Assembly: GCA_014526335.1 (NCBI GenBank)
Contig: JACTAT010000353.1
Coordinates: 1-64,000, forward strand
Length of the DNA stretch: 64,000 nt
From: Chrysaora quinquecirrha
Taxonomy: Eukaryota > Cnidaria > Scyphozoa > Semaeostomeae > Pelagiidae
Reading direction: 5' to 3'
In this document: positions 1 to 12,289 of the stretch, piece by piece
How the letters are laid out: each line of letters starts with the position of its first letter
Position numbering within the stretch: position 1 is the stretch's first letter
Translations under genes and position numbers: made by a program
The notes under the pieces: model-generated
Database searches by the model: none
The model's input: only the letters and a program-made list of their open reading frames with translations
What the model was told of the DNA's origin: nothing

Positions 1-269
1 GAAATTAGCAGGAGTGTAGGCTATGAGTGAAAATTACCAAGACTGTATAACAGTAAAATGCTATATCTTTTTAACTTTTTGTATCTTTGGTCATACAAAG
101 CAGGTTACAGGATAAAATCCCATCTGCCTATTCTTAAATGCTATTTGTGAATTTGTTTTTAATAACTGGTCCTACAATGCTACTAGTTTTAGTATGGGTG
201 TTCTCTTCTGCGAAAGGTGTGTATTTCTAGCATCAAAACCACCCCGTACAACGTGGTGTGCAGTAACGT

Positions 270-930
270 GGAGGATGTGCAGTATAGTGGAGGGTGCCAA
301 TACAACGTGGAGGGATACCATCATTTAAGTGGAGGGTGCCAATACAACGTGGAGGGTTATCATCATGTAAGTGGAGGATGCGGATTATCGTGGAGGGTTA
401 TCATCATGTAAGTGGAGGGATATCATATTTAACGTGGAGGGATACCATCGTCTAAGTGGAGGATGCGGAGTATCGTGGAGGGTTATCATCATGTAAGTGG
501 AGGGATATCATATTTAACGTGGAGGGATACCATCATGTAAGTGGAGGGTGCCAATACAACGTGGAGGGTTATCATCATGTAAGTGGAGGATGCGGAGTAT
601 CGTGGAGGGTTATCATCATGTAAGTGGAGGGATATCATTTTTAACGTGGAGGATACCATCATGTAAGTGGAGGATGCGGAGTATCGTGGAGGTTATCATC
701 ATGTAAGTGGAGGGATATCATATTTAACGTGGAGGGATACCATCGTGTAAGTGGAGGGTGCCAATACAACGTGGAGGGTTATCATCATGTAAGTGGAGGA
801 TGCTGAGTATCGTGGAGGGTTATCATCATGCAAGTGGAGGGATATCATTTTTAACGTGGAGGGATACCATCATGTAAGTGGAGGTGCCAATACAACGTGG
901 AGGGTTATCATCATGTAAGTGGAGGTTGCG
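270..930 (+). repeat. GTGGAGG minisatellite, left arm
   Basis: Irregular tandem array of short modules, each an 8-10 base GTGGAGG(G) core followed by one of a few variable tails (ATATCATATTTAAC, TTATCATCATGTAA, TGCCAATACAAC, ATGCGGAGTATC). The modules recur in a higher-order register of roughly 110-120 bp. Every module is reverse-complemented in the right arm. Small open frames in it are by-products of the repeat. Confidence 0.85.
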
Positions 931-2160
931 ACGAATACTGAAATGTTGCATGGAAGTTAGAGAGGATATTGCATGGAAGTTAGAGAGGATATGGCCTATT
1001 CTAATAGTCACGAAAACTCTGCTTGTACTGTATTCGAAGAAATGGTCGATGTGATAAATCGTATTTACTTATTAGAATACTGTACATACGCCATAATGTA
1101 AAACGCAGACCTTCAGTACGATTGACTTTGCTAACTGATGCTCGGAAATTTTGCATTGATGCAACAATGAAAAGGCCAGGCAATGCAACTACATAAATAT
1201 GATTGTTCTTCCGTAAAACAACCTGAGTCAACTGTTTTAATTGAAATACACAACACGAGAACCAGATTTGAAAAGAGTTTTATCATTTATGCCACGTCCA
1301 CTGCATCGATGGCAAGGGCAAGGGGTCAAGTGAGATGCAAAGTTTTGAGCTTTCTTTCATAATACTGCCTGCCCGAAGAAACAATAAGCATAGAAAAATA
1401 CAGCTCTAAGCCCACTATAGAATAACTTTTAGTGCTTCAGTTTCTGTTTTGTGTCTGTTCTGTTTGGTTAAATAAATTTTTTGCAAATAAATAGTATATC
1501 ATTATCAATAGTATATCATTATCATTTATCATTTTCGGTTTTATCAGTTGTGTTGTACAAACATTTATTTTTTGGTATGATAAACCTTTGGTTAACTCAC
1601 TTTGTTTTCCTTTCGGGGGATTTGTTTGTTATGTTGTAAATAGAGCGCTTAAATTAATTCTGTGGTCATGCTGCAAAAATTCCTATTTACGTGATGGCGG
1701 AAATGTGGTTTAGCTTTGTTTGCAAAAGCAACGCAAGAGAAAGCTCAAAACTTTGCATCTCACTTGACCCCTTGCCCTTGCCATCGATGCAGTGGACGTG
1801 GCATAAATGATAAAACTCTTTTCAAATCTGGTTCTCGTGTTGTGTATTTCAATTAAAACAGTTGACTCGGGTTGTTTTACGGAAGAACAATCATATTTAT
1901 GTAGTTGCATTGCCTGGCCTTTTTCATTGTTGCATCAATGCAAAATTTCCGAGCATCAGTTAGCAAAGTCAATCGTACTGAAGGTCTGCGTTTTACATTA
2001 TGGCGTATGTACAGTATTCTAATAAGTAAATACGATTTATCACATCGACCATTTCTTGAATACAGTACAAGCAGAGTTTTCGTGACTATTAGAATAGGCC
2101 ATATCCTCTCTAACTTCCATGCAATATCCTCTCTAACTTCCATGCAACATTTCAGTATTC

Positions 2161-2613
2161 GTCGCAACCTCCACTTACATGATGATAACCTCCACGTTGT
2201 ATTGGCACCTCCACTTACATGATGGTATCCTCCACGTTAAAAATGATATCCTCCACTTGCATGATGATAACCTCCACGATACTCAGCATCCTCCACTTAC
2301 ATGATGATAACCCTCCACGTTGTATTGGCACCTCCACTTACACGATGGTATCCTCCACGTTAAATATGATATCCCTCCACTTACATGATGATAACCTCCA
2401 CGATACTCCGCATCCTCCACTTACACGATGGTATCCTCCACGTTAAATATGATATCCTCCACTTACATGATGATAACCTCCACGATAATCCGCATCCTCC
2501 ACTTACATGATGATAACCCTCCACGTTGTATTGGCACCCTCCACTTAAATGATGGTATCCCTCCACGTTGTATTGGCACCCTCCACTATACTGCACATCC
2601 TCCACGTTACTGC
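2161..2613 (-). repeat. GTGGAGG minisatellite, right arm (inverted)
   Basis: Same modules as the left-arm array but in the opposite orientation (CCTCCAC cores on the plus strand) and with fewer copies. This places the subterminal repeats symmetrically just inside both ends of the element, a layout in which such repeats often serve as transposase-binding sites. That role is an inference here. Confidence 0.85.
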
Positions 2614-2639
2614 ACACCACGTTGTACGGGGTGCAAAAC

Positions 2640-3582
2640 TGAACAAAAGAAACAGTGATCGCTCGGTTGATGGTCTTTAGGATGCACCAAACCCCGATCT
2701 TCTTATTTTTAAAGGAACTCATTTTTGCAGAAAATTTATAACTAAGATTAAGCAAATAACTGTATATTTTTGCAAAAAATATAAAGCGAAAATTAAGCAA
2801 ATGCTAAGAAACTTTTGCTACCAATAGGTAGCCATAAGAGGTCCAAAAATGAGCCAATTTTTAACTAGGCTAGAGCGAAGATGTTTATGTATAAAGAAGA
2901 CTGTTTGTACCACTTAAACACACTATACGCAAGGTTCTAAAAGAATTGCACCACCTTGCTCAAGATGGAGGCACGCATTTTGTTATAAGCAAGTGTTATA
3001 TGAGCAAGGTGGTTTTAGATAGGGAAAAACCTAAGGCATTCCTAGTACTGGATTAGCCACTGCTAAGCAACTTAAAAAATCGAATTGAATCCTCGAATTC
3101 ACATGTATTGTATTTGGGAAAGCAACCAATATCCAATAGAAAAGCCTAGGGGGATAGTGACCACATTTTGACACAGGGATGTTTATGAAATGTTTTTGTG
3201 TCAGAACTTTTGCTTAACAGCCATTTATTTGGGTCAAAAATATTTTACTAGACATTCATACATTTCTGGTACGAAATTCTTAGTTTAGCGATCTTTTTGG
3301 GTTCCATTCTATGATGCATTAAAGTTATTCTACCTTAAATAAAAACATGACAACAACAGCGACCCATGCCTCAGACATTTATATCGAAAAGAATTGCCAC
3401 ACACATTTTGGGAGACTGTAACTCAAGAAACCCATATTTTGGGGTTCGAAATTTTAGGCAAATCGATATTGTTGGGTAAGAAGTTGATTCACCATACGCA
3501 CACCCCGAGTGAAAATGTAGTCACTAGCCCCCTCCCCACCTTGGGGGAAAAAGACATTAGACAGGGCTTTACAGCAGCTATA
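2640..3582. other. No gene recognised; short inverted repeat
   Basis: No open frame here resembles a protein I know. The only structure is a loose inverted pair around 2949-3015 (CACCTTGCTCAAGATGG and ATGAGCAAGGTGG). The same GAGCAAGGTGG motif recurs near 27200, so it may be the remnant of a small dispersed repeat. Confidence 0.4.
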
Positions 3583-3719
3583 CACACTTTTTTTTATAAG
3601 AATCTCCTAATTTTTGCCGAGGCTCGAACTTTTCCATTGTTATTCTTAAATTTTCATTGTTCTTTGGCAATTTTGAGCCTGAATATTCTTATAGACTGTA
3701 CTCTTATTAAAAAAGTGTG
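3583..3719. mobile_element. 137-bp TA-flanked MITE, copy A
   Basis: Begins CACACTTTTTTTTATAAGAA and ends with the imperfect inverted copy ending in AAAAAGTGTG, with TA immediately outside both ends. The interior is nearly identical to the copy at 10399-10534. The TA duplication and simple TIR fit the Tc1/mariner-type target rule, but no transposase is present. Confidence 0.75.
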
Positions 3720-4659
3720 TAGAGTAGCCGAGGACATTTTACACTTTCTTGAATAAGCAACTGGTGCTTTTGGTCTAGCCCTCAAAGTTGCTTAACTTAC
3801 TATCTTGTCTTTCAGCCCTCATAGAATGACTTGTAATTGACAAGTTTGCAATGATGTATTGCATAAAGAAAGGTATTCAAACCAAAAACTCAGCCCTGAG
3901 TTGTTTATTGACCCTTTACTTAGTAAAAAAAGTGTATACTGTGAAGTAATTCATATTTTTGGGAAAGTATCACAAAATAATCTGTTACTTAGAAATCCAA
4001 GCCTGAAGGCACCTTGACCGTCTTCCTAATTGATGCTTGGTGGTAGGAATAAAAGGTCTGTCAACAACGGTTACAGTACGCATGTGATAAATTCCAATAT
4101 CCAGCAATGTATTGACGTCTCCTCAGTTCAGTAAATATTTAGGCGTCAAAATATTTTTAATTTAATCAGCTCCTGAGCAATCACACATCTAAGAGCTAAC
4201 TCTCTAATTCTTAGAAGGTACAGTGCAGTGTGAGCCTTCACAAGACAATCAATACGGAAAAAAGACAGCCATCCAGAACAAAGGGTGAGTCAGTCAGCAG
4301 CTCGTGTGAAAATCTATACACTATTCTAATTATGAGAATACCTTCAATATTCCCGAGCCTCGATTATTTTAAAAAATTTTCCACTTTGAGTGTCAACATA
4401 CCTTAACATTATTCGTAATAGATAATTTTGTAAATAGGCCTTGATATCAAATCCAACCAAAGTCAAATCTTAACATTAGCAATTTTATGATAAAAACTGA
4501 ACATGTACATAAAGAGCAAAACAATAAGTAGTGATCGTAGTATTAAAGTCAAGAACCTACACCTAATCTGGAAGTACGATGAGAATCGCACTTTTGACCT
4601 TCATAACAATTTATAAAAGCTTTCCTATTAAAGCCTTTCCTTTTAAAAGGTAAACTAAG

Positions 4660-6654
4660 ATGAATACAGAGGAACCCGTCACCATCGGAAGAGCCGTCCT
4701 TATTTTTGAAATTCCTAGATATTTGCAGTGTCCAGTGTGGTATGTATTTTCAACCATTACATATTTTAAAGCACAGGATACATAATCGTTCTCTACGTTT
4801 CTGAATCTAACTTTTGGTATTTGAGTACTTTAAGCGGAGAAACATTCTCGTTTTTCACGTTTTTAATCGAAATTCGCTAAAGTTTATCGCGCGAAATCTA
4901 AAATACGAAATTCGCGAAAGTTAATTCCTTTAATTCAAACATTTCTTACCATGAGATTCGGGAATTCCAATCAAGATGAAAATAATTTTCACAAACATTG
5001 CTCGTTCTTTTGTTTTGTGTCTAATATTCATGAAGATTTGCCAGACATAAAATCTTATGTTTGAAATATCAATAAAATGCGAAAATCACTGGATTTCATA
5101 GGAGTTGATTCTTGTAAAACACTTTCTTTGTGCTGTGCGAAGCGTGAAACTCCTCCCCCCTGAAACATCTTATTTTGTCATTCCCGAAGGTTCATTCCAA
5201 GATTTTTGCGAAGTCACTAAAGGTTCTTCCCTGAAAATTTTATGATTGGTGTGTACATTAAAAAGGAAAACATATTTATAAAACATGGAACACTACAGCA
5301 CATATATCTTGTTGAGAAAAGTTTCGTATATAGCTAATAAAGTTCTAGCAGCGTATCTTGAGCTTGAACTTTTATAATGATAACAGCTATTTTCTAATTA
5401 TAGTTATTCCGTGATTGTTGATCCAGTGGTTATGAAATGTGGTCACACAATCTGCAGCACTTGTTATGAGAGTGTTCTCAGAACTACCATTGTAAGAGTT
5501 GGAGAAAAAAAGAAATGCCCAATTTGCAAGGAAGAGCTGGACACTAAAAGAAAAACAAAAAATTTTAATCTTGAGGCAGCATTGATGAGTCTTAAAGCAA
5601 AGTGCAAATCATGTGACAAAGAAGGGTCCTTGGAGCATATCAACATACATGAGTGTCCAAATGATCTCATTACTTGCCCAAACAAATCATGCTCAGTAAG
5701 AACAGAGAGGCGAAACCTACAGGCCCACACATCTACATGTGAGCACAGAACAATCAATTGCAATCTTTGTGTAAAGACATTTGAGGCAAGGCATGGTCAA
5801 CAGCACCTATCATCATGCATGGCTGCCTCTGCATCATGTCCTTTTGGCTGCACAGAAGAGCTATCAAGGTAATATTTATGACTTATTAGGTCACTGCCAT
5901 TAAATTAGATGGTATTAAGCCCTGCAAAGGCTTGGGGTACAATGGGGAGGGTTGAAACTTAGAGTCATTAATTCTAAGCCACTTAGAGTTTTCTTTTAAA
6001 ACTTAACAATTTTTCCTAAAATCAATAAAGGCCTGACCTAGCACAAGATTTTTTCTTGCAGAACACTCATATTGATGACATCATCATTTTCTTTCAAAGG
6101 ATTTAATACTCAGATTCTATGAAAATGTTTATCTTGTATGCCTTGAAACTGTCTACCATTATGGTAAATTGTCTTTTTACATTGCTACATGCAATGTATA
6201 AACTTAAGAAGAACATGGTCAACGACAGCACCATTGCAATGTTGAAAGTTGCAGATCATGTTGTATAATCCTGCCAAAATTCATGGCCATTTAGCATAAA
6301 ACAGAGATTTTATAATTGGGTGTCCAAATGGGCCCCCACCAGCTTCTTCAGATTCATAAAACTCAGCCTTTGTGGGGTTAGAAAACTTTGCAAATATGTA
6401 AAACTGCATGTGCTGAAATGTTTTCCTCATAAGTTTCCATTATACTATATCAAAAAATATTTTTCCACAGATCAAACTCAATTCTGCATACAAGTTTTGC
6501 CAACTGCTCTAATGCCATTCAGTCTTGTCCAATCAAAGGATGTTGTTTTAAAGGAAAGGAACAAGACTTTCAACAGCATTTTGAGGACTCAAAAGATGCT
6601 CATTTGGAGATGCTAAGGCATGAATTGCTCAAGCAGAGGATTGGACAGCAAGAG
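4660..6654 (+). CDS. RING/TRAF-type zinc-finger protein, 5' exons (host gene)
   Basis: Three exons with good splice sites and matching phases: 4660-4739 (ATG start; donor GTATGT), 5404-5868 (acceptor TAATTATAG; donor GTAATA) and 6471-6654 (acceptor TTTTCCACAG; donor GTATCC). The first junction completes a RING finger (CPVC then KCGHTICSTC and KKCPICKEEL). Exon 2 continues with TRAF-type Cys/His fingers (CPNDLITCPNKSC, CEHRTINCNLC, ASCPFGC). Exon 3 adds another TRAF-type finger (CPIKGCCFKG then paired His). The architecture is that of a TRAF-like E3 ubiquitin ligase acting in the cytoplasm. Downstream exons are not recognised: the next 6 kb is full of mobile elements, so I cannot say whether a TRAF/MATH domain follows. 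Confidence 0.8.
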
Positions 6655-7283
6655 GTATCCATTCTTTTGTTGTAAATAAATTATTGATCAATATGTTTCT
6701 CATTAGCAAACCTACAATTGCTTTATTGATAAAAATTGTATTGCTGTTATACTCACCTGTACAAAATGCTCCCTTCAAGAGAAAAGCAATGAACTTATGC
6801 AGCCATGACAAAAATATAAAGCCCTCTTGAGAACTGATACCTACAATAAAAGGTTTATATACTATAAAACCTAAATTGATGCATATCCTGGTACAAAACA
6901 TGACATCATGACATCATTAACAGGGCCATTTGGTAGTCATATTTAGTAAGAAGCTCAATCCCTTAATTGACTAGACTCCACTCTCAAGCCTCATTGTGAG
7001 TACCCCCTGGGCCTATATAGCCCAAATATAACCAAAGACCAATTATGAAATCGATCACCCCAGCCAGAGGTAACCCTCCTTTTTTAAAGTCTGATTCGCT
7101 TTCTTTATAATAAAAGTTTCTTTAGCTTCGTATTCAATCTATAAATCTATTACCAGAGCCAAATTTTCTTCAACATTAGCAGTTATATTTTGCAATTTCC
7201 TGTTAAAATCGATTGTACAATAATCAAAACATCAAATACACATGGCAAGATCACTGGGCATCGCGTATATGCAGCACAGTGGT

Positions 7284-7419
7284 GGTTGTGCAGTACAGCA
7301 GAGGGATATCATCACACCACTGTACTGAACATCCACCAATGTACTCAGGGTATCACTTCACCGTACTGATGATATACCTCTGCTGTACTGATGATATCCC
7401 TCTGCTGTACTGCACAACC
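7284..7419. repeat. Short foldback with 31-bp perfect arms
   Basis: The arms at 7284-7314 and 7389-7419 are inverted copies of each other (GGTTGTGCAGTACAGCAGAG at the start of the left arm). Further partial copies of the CAGTACAGC and ATGATATC modules lie between and just beyond the arms, to about 7455. The ATATCATC and GTGCAGTA modules resemble those in the 0.2-2.6 kb and 19 kb arrays, so it may be a relative of those elements. Confidence 0.6.
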
Positions 7420-7639
7420 AGTGCTGCACTGCACAACCAGCGCTGTACTGCACATACATTATCTTGGGTTAAGATAGCACTCAAATACATGTAAATTTAT
7501 AGCTCTGAATCAGGGACTGCAAACAATATGAAATATTTAGTCTTTGAATGCAGGCAATGAGTATAATGAACTCGAACCAAGAAACAAAAGGTAAATAGTT
7601 AAGGAATTTTCAGCCCTCAAATTGGGCTACTCAAATTGG

Positions 7640-9715
7640 GCTGTTGGCTAGGAATTTGACAGAACACAACCAGCGTGGATGAACACTTCGATTCTTAAGG
7701 TCTTAAAGAAAAAACATAACGCATACAAAAGATGGAACCTTACAAAAGCAAGAAAAGACTATCAGAGATTTAAAAAAATGAGCAATCTAACGAAATTGAA
7801 AATTCGTTCCAGAATAAAATCTTTTGAAAAAAATGTAGTTAAGACAATAAAAACTAACTGTAAGAATTATTGGAAGTATGCAAATTCAAAACTTAAGTTC
7901 AAATCCAAAGTTCCTGACCTAAAGGTCGGTGATAATAACTCGTATACTAGTTCTGAACAAGAGAAAGTCGACGTTCTAAATGAGTTTTTTACTTCTGTCT
8001 TCACTAAAGAAGACTTGACCAGTCTACCAAGTACATCGACAACTCTGCCATTAAATCTTGATTTCTTAAACAATGTTGAAATTTCGATAGATTCTGTACA
8101 AGAAGCAATCATGTCATTAAATGTATCTAAATCTCCTGGACCTGATGGTATTCATCCAAGGCTTATAAAAGAAACTGCTGAATTTATCGCATATCCGTTA
8201 AAATTAATATTTCAAAAGAGTCTAAACACAGGTATACTACCAAAATCATGGAAACTTGCTCATATTACACCAGTTTACAAAAAAGGAAATAAACATGCCA
8301 GAGAAAACTACAGGCCTATCAGTCTTACCTCGATCATTTGTAGACTTTTGGAGAAAATTATCAAAAACACCATAGTAACGCACATGGATAAATATGATTT
8401 GTTTTCACCGGAACAATTTGGTTTTAGATCAAGAAGATCTTGTGTATTACAGCTCTTAGAATTCTTAGAAGAAGTGACAGACTTACTAGATGCAGGACAA
8501 TCTGTTAGCGTTATTTACTTCGACTTTGCCAAGGCGTTTGATTCTGTGCCTCATCGGCGTTTATTGAAAAAGATAAAATCATTCGGAATTGGAGGGAAAG
8601 TCTTAACATGGATATCTTCGTTTTTGTCAAATCGCAAGCAGCAAGTAGTATTAAATGGATATAAATCGTCGTGGACTTGTGTTACAAGTGGGGTACCTCA
8701 GGGAAGCGTACTCGGACCCTTACTTTTCCTATTATACGTCAACGATTTGCCTGAAATTGTAAATAAATCAAAGGTCAAAATGTTTGCCGACGATTTAAAG
8801 CTTTACTCTAGCAATACCTCTGACGAAATCCAAGCTGAAATTAGAAAAATCGAACATTGGTCAAAAAAAGTGGCAACTTTCGCTCAATCAAGAGAAATGC
8901 AATGCACTACATCTTGGGAACAAGGCTGAAAGATGTGGAGTTTATAATCTCTGGAATAAAGAAAAGAACTGTGATTCTGAAATATCGTCAGCTTCAGTGG
9001 TTAAAGATCTTGGTGTCTATATAGATGGAAAACAAAATTTGAAAAGCAAGTAGGAGAATGTATCAGAAAAGCGAATGGGATGCTAGCTTCAATCAAAAGG
9101 ACATTTAAATATATGGACAAAGACGTGTTTCTATTGCTATACAAAAGTTTAGTAAGACCTGTGTTAGAATCATCTGTAGCAGTGTGGTGTCCCAACTTAG
9201 TCAAAGATATTAAGTCTATCGAGAACGTCCAGCGAGAGCAACCAAACTTATTCCCAAAATCAAAAACTATTCTTATGAAGAGAGACTAAGAGTACTCAAT
9301 CTACCCTCATTAGAATACTGCAGGAAACGTGGAGACATGATTTTGACTTATAAAATATTAAAAGGATTTCTAGACACTGATTCATCGATATTTTTGACAT
9401 CGCAGAAAGTAACACGCGTGGGCATGTACTGAAACTATTCAAAAAAAGATGTAACTCAAATCTGCGAAAAATGTTCTTCTCACAAAGAATAATAAACGAC
9501 TGGAATAAACTCCCAAGTGAAGTTATTAATTGCTCAACTGTGAAACAATTCGAAATAAAATATGACAAATGCGAAGGAGTTAATAGATTTTTATTCAAGT
9601 AGTTTTAAAAAGCTGCCATGAACAGTAACTCTAGTTAGCTTAACAGGGTTTTGTAGGCCTGACGGCCTCTTCGTCCCTTATAATTATTATTGTATTATTG
9701 TATTGTAAAATCGAA
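7640..9715 (+). mobile_element. 5'-truncated non-LTR retrotransposon (CR1/L2-like)
   Basis: The insert contains the reverse-transcriptase region and the C-terminal coding tail of a LINE, then a short 3' UTR ending in a TTATTATTGTATTATTGTATTG microsatellite-like tail, typical of CR1/L2-type elements. The apurinic endonuclease and ORF1 are missing: the frame enters at about 7645, just after a TAG, which fits 5' truncation during target-primed insertion. It sits downstream of the TRAF-like exons on the same strand. Confidence 0.85.
7645..9600 (+). pseudogene. LINE reverse transcriptase, truncated and frameshifted
   Basis: The long open part (7679-8929, 416 codons) holds the RT domain. Visible motifs are SKSPGPDGIHP, NYRPISLTSI, the motif-A stretch YFDFAKAFDSVPH, GVPQGSVLGPLLF and the catalytic FADD. 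The homologous reading then moves to other frames: 9080-9289 (YKSLVRPVLESSVAVWCPN, then SIENVQR) and 9290-9600 (LPSLEYCRKRGDMI, then WNKLPSEV). Both are the usual C-terminal blocks of this LINE group. At least two frameshifts after 8900 and the missing N-terminus make this a dead copy. Confidence 0.9.
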
Positions 9716-10398
9716 TTCTGCAACAGCAGCAGCAAGTCTCTAAGTAGCTATATCTTCAACAAATGAAAATTTGAAAGTAAGGAATTGCTAAGGAGTTTTG
9801 AGCACTCAACATTGGTTTTTTTTACAAGAACACTTGGCTTCGATTTCAGCCTGCCTGTTTTTGTTTTAGAAGCGAATTTTCACCAACTTATACCCCCTAC
9901 CTTTCTCGAAAACGAAAACATGTTCAAATGTTCAAATCCGTTTCAGGGCAAGGGCTTTCACTGGCTTCACGTTGATGAATTCTACTATCTCAAATTGTTT
10001 CTGAGATGGCAAATGATTGAAAATCCCAAAAATACTTCTGAAAATGAGGGAAATTAACGAAATTGAATGAAAATTCTATCCAGAATCTGAAAGTTGTCCT
10101 TAACCTAGTTTTGCGTTTTCAAGTCAAGGAAGCAAATCACATTTATGTGCATTCCCCAGTTGCTTGTGCACATTTTTCGCTACTTCCCTGTTTCGAGGGT
10201 CTTTCATTTGACTTTCATTGCCCATGAGGCACCCATGTTATGACTTTATTTTCAAGGTTTTTGATGTCAAGATCCTAAAATCTGGCCCGATTTTATAGAT
10301 ATTTTAAAAAATCCCAACAATGCAAAACGACATTTGAACATGTGAAACACCCCTAAATATACAAAAATGATAGGGTGATTGCGAACGAAAGAGGAATA
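9716..10398. other. No gene recognised
   Basis: AT-rich sequence without a supported coding region, RNA gene or clear repeat. The open frame at 9785-10057 has no recognisable domain and no splice or start context that supports it. Confidence 0.4.
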
Positions 10399-10534
10399 CA
10401 CACTTTTTTTATCAGAATATCCTAATTTTTGCCGTGGCTCAAACTTTTCCATTGTTATTCTTAAATTTCCATTGTTCTTTGGCAATTTTGAGCCTGAATA
10501 TTCTTATAGACTTTATTCTTATAAAAAAAGTGTG
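10399..10534. mobile_element. 136-bp TA-flanked MITE, copy B
   Basis: Near-identical to 3583-3719: it starts CACACTTTTTTTATCAGAA, ends AAAAAAAGTGTG and has TA on both sides. The shared interior (TTTTTGCCGTGGCTCAAAC and the following AT-rich stretch) shows that the two copies are one family. Confidence 0.75.
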
Positions 10535-10877
10535 TAAAGCCCATACAGATATCAAATATCCCATCTGTTTACCAGGATCTTTTCACAGACATCCAAGAAC
10601 GATTACATTGGCAACACTTACACTTATGAAATGAAACAAAATGAATTTCAGACAACATTGCCATGAGAAGTTACGATGTTTTTTCTACTTTTTAGGATCG
10701 AAGTAACAGATTCTCAAAAAGCTACAAAACGCCTCGGATCTGATCAACTAATGTTGCTTTGTAATGGTGACGCTAAAGGAATAAGCCTTGGAAACATTTG
10801 CCAAAATGAAAACCATCAAACAAATGTTACTATCTGGATTATTGAACACTATGAGTAGCTAAATGCTAAGTCAAATA

Positions 10878-11092
10878 CGCGCTTTTCTTATAAAGAACCT
10901 AGCTCAAGGCCTAGTTCTTAAAGTTGCTTATTTTTGGACTTCTTTTGAGACAATTGTAGTTCCACAAGTTCTTTAATAGTTCCTTGATTTTGACTGCATG
11001 TTCAGTTTCATGTACTATACAGAGACACTTGATGTGAGCAAAGCTCGAGACTACTCTCGAAAACATTTGATACATCCGTAACGTACAATTCA
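10878..11092 (-). mobile_element. Truncated MITE, inverted relative of the 12290-12849 copy
   Basis: Begins TA|CGCGCTTTTCTTATAAAGAACC and matches the reverse complement of the 12290-12849 element, including the GAGCAAAGCT-GAGACTACTC stretch. It loses its second terminus where the next related copy begins at 11093. Confidence 0.55.
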
Positions 11093-11350
11093 CACGTTTT
11101 TTTATAAGAAACCGGTTTATAAGAAACCTAGAACTAGACACCCAAAAAGTTAAGAAACTTTTAGAACTAGGAGGAAGAAGTTTAAGAAACTGTAGAAATT
11201 TTTGCGTCCGTTTTCCAACATAGTGATTCACATTTGTGGAGGTAGTAGTTCTCAAGCATTTCGGTTCAATTTCTCGCACCAGCGTGGCTAATTCTGTGCG
11301 ATTTCTCGCATCTGAAACTAGCAGTACTGGTTTCCGTGTATCTCACATTA
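11093..11350 (+). mobile_element. Partial MITE of the CACG...ATAAGAAACC family
   Basis: Starts CACGTTTTTTTATAAGAAAC and is closely similar to the first 260 bp of the 11739-12138 element (shared ACCAGCGTGGCTAATTC and GTGCGATTTCTCGCATCTG). The right terminus is missing, and the left TA is mutated to CA. Confidence 0.6.
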
Positions 11351-11738
11351 CAAAAGTTAAACCAATGAAAAATAAGTATACCATTTGCGTAATTTAATCC
11401 TAGTACAATAGTTGTTTTTAAAGTAAACTCCTTAGCCCTTACTAATTTCCTTTTCTCGATTCCAACACGAGGCTTTTACGCAAGTACCAACATATTTTCA
11501 TACATGAATCATGTTAACGATGCTCCTATGGATTAACTAGTTGCTAACTTCCTACAGTAAATATAAATGAATAACAACAATAATCAACGTATGTGTGCGC
11601 GATTGGGGATTTCTTACACAGAGCAGCAATACACGATATTTTATAAGAACTTAGCTTCCATGTCAGCCTGCCTTTTAAAATTTCTGAAGTAATTTTTCTC
11701 AAACTTGTCACCCCTATCCTGGTGAAAAACATGGGCTA

Positions 11739-12138
11739 CACGTTTTTTTTTTATAAGAAACCGGTTTATAAGAAACCTAGAACTAGACACCCAAAAAGTA
11801 AAGAAACTTTCAGAACTAGGAGGAAGAAGTTAAGGAAATGTAGGAATTTTTGCGTCCGTTTTCTAACATACTGATTCACATTTGTGGAGATAGCAATTAG
11901 TTCTTAAGCATTCCTATGCGACTTCTCGCACCAGCGTGGCTAATTCCGTGCGATTTCTCGCATCTGTAAGCAATACTGTATTCGGGTGTATCTCACAGAA
12001 GATTTTTCGTCATTTTTTCTGCAATTCATTTCAATTAATTAAGAACCTGTTAAGAAACTTTCAGAACTAAAATCGGGCCAAAATTAAGAAACTTTTAGAA
12101 CTAGGCCCCGAGCTAGGTTTCTTATAAAAAAAATCGTG
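11739..12138 (+). mobile_element. 400-bp TA-flanked MITE, complete
   Basis: Both ends are present: CACGTTTTTTTTTATAAGAA at the left and the inverted GGTTTCTTATAAAAAAAATC plus GTG at the right, with TA at 11737-11738 and 12139-12140. Internally it alternates AAGAAACTTT-AGAACTAGG modules, which also appear inverted near the right end. There is no coding capacity. Confidence 0.8.
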
Positions 12139-12149
12139 TACGCGCTCAT

Positions 12150-12257
12150 TACCCTGGGTACCAGAGCCTCAAGATTGGAGCCGCAAAACAAAATAAAACT
12201 TATTATTTTTTTTATTTTGTTTTGCGGTTCCAATCTTGAGGCTCTGGTACCTAGGGT
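12150..12257. mobile_element. Hairpin mini-element with 10-bp target duplication
   Basis: Almost the whole 107 bp is a palindrome. The left arm starts ACCCTGGGTACCAGAGCCTC and is repeated inverted at the right with very few mismatches around a short AT-rich loop. The decamer ACGCGCTCAT occurs immediately left (12140-12149) and right (12258-12267), a 10-bp target duplication. That size is typical of Mutator-like elements, which is the best guess for what moved it. It inserted just outside the end of the neighbouring 400-bp MITE. Confidence 0.75.
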
Positions 12258-12289
12258 ACGCGCTCATGAGCTTTGCTTGTGCATAGCTA

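Larger units (their letters stand above)
240..2633. mobile_element. Long-TIR foldback DNA element with 6-bp target duplication
   Basis: The two ends are inverted copies of each other (CACCCCGTACAACGTGG at the left, its complement at the right), directly flanked by CAAAAC at 234-239 and 2634-2639, a clear 6-bp target site duplication. The left arm runs to about 1360 and the right arm from about 1738. The arms pair over nearly their whole length, including the non-repetitive part (about 920-1350 against 1740-2165). The arms differ in length (about 1.1 and 0.9 kb) because the subterminal minisatellite has a different copy number in each. The central 380 bp is unpaired and has no convincing gene. 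No transposase is seen, so the element would be non-autonomous. The superfamily is not identified. Confidence 0.8.

Noticed and set aside
217..1011. Small open frames within the GTGGAGG arrays (also 2219-2800 and 19332-19765)
   Set aside because: They are translations of minisatellite modules, appear on both strands and in several frames, and change with repeat number.
9785..10858. Open frames at 9785-10057 and 10676-10858 as genes or exons
   Set aside because: No recognisable domain. The acceptor before 10687 gives a frame whose phase does not match the last TRAF-like exon.
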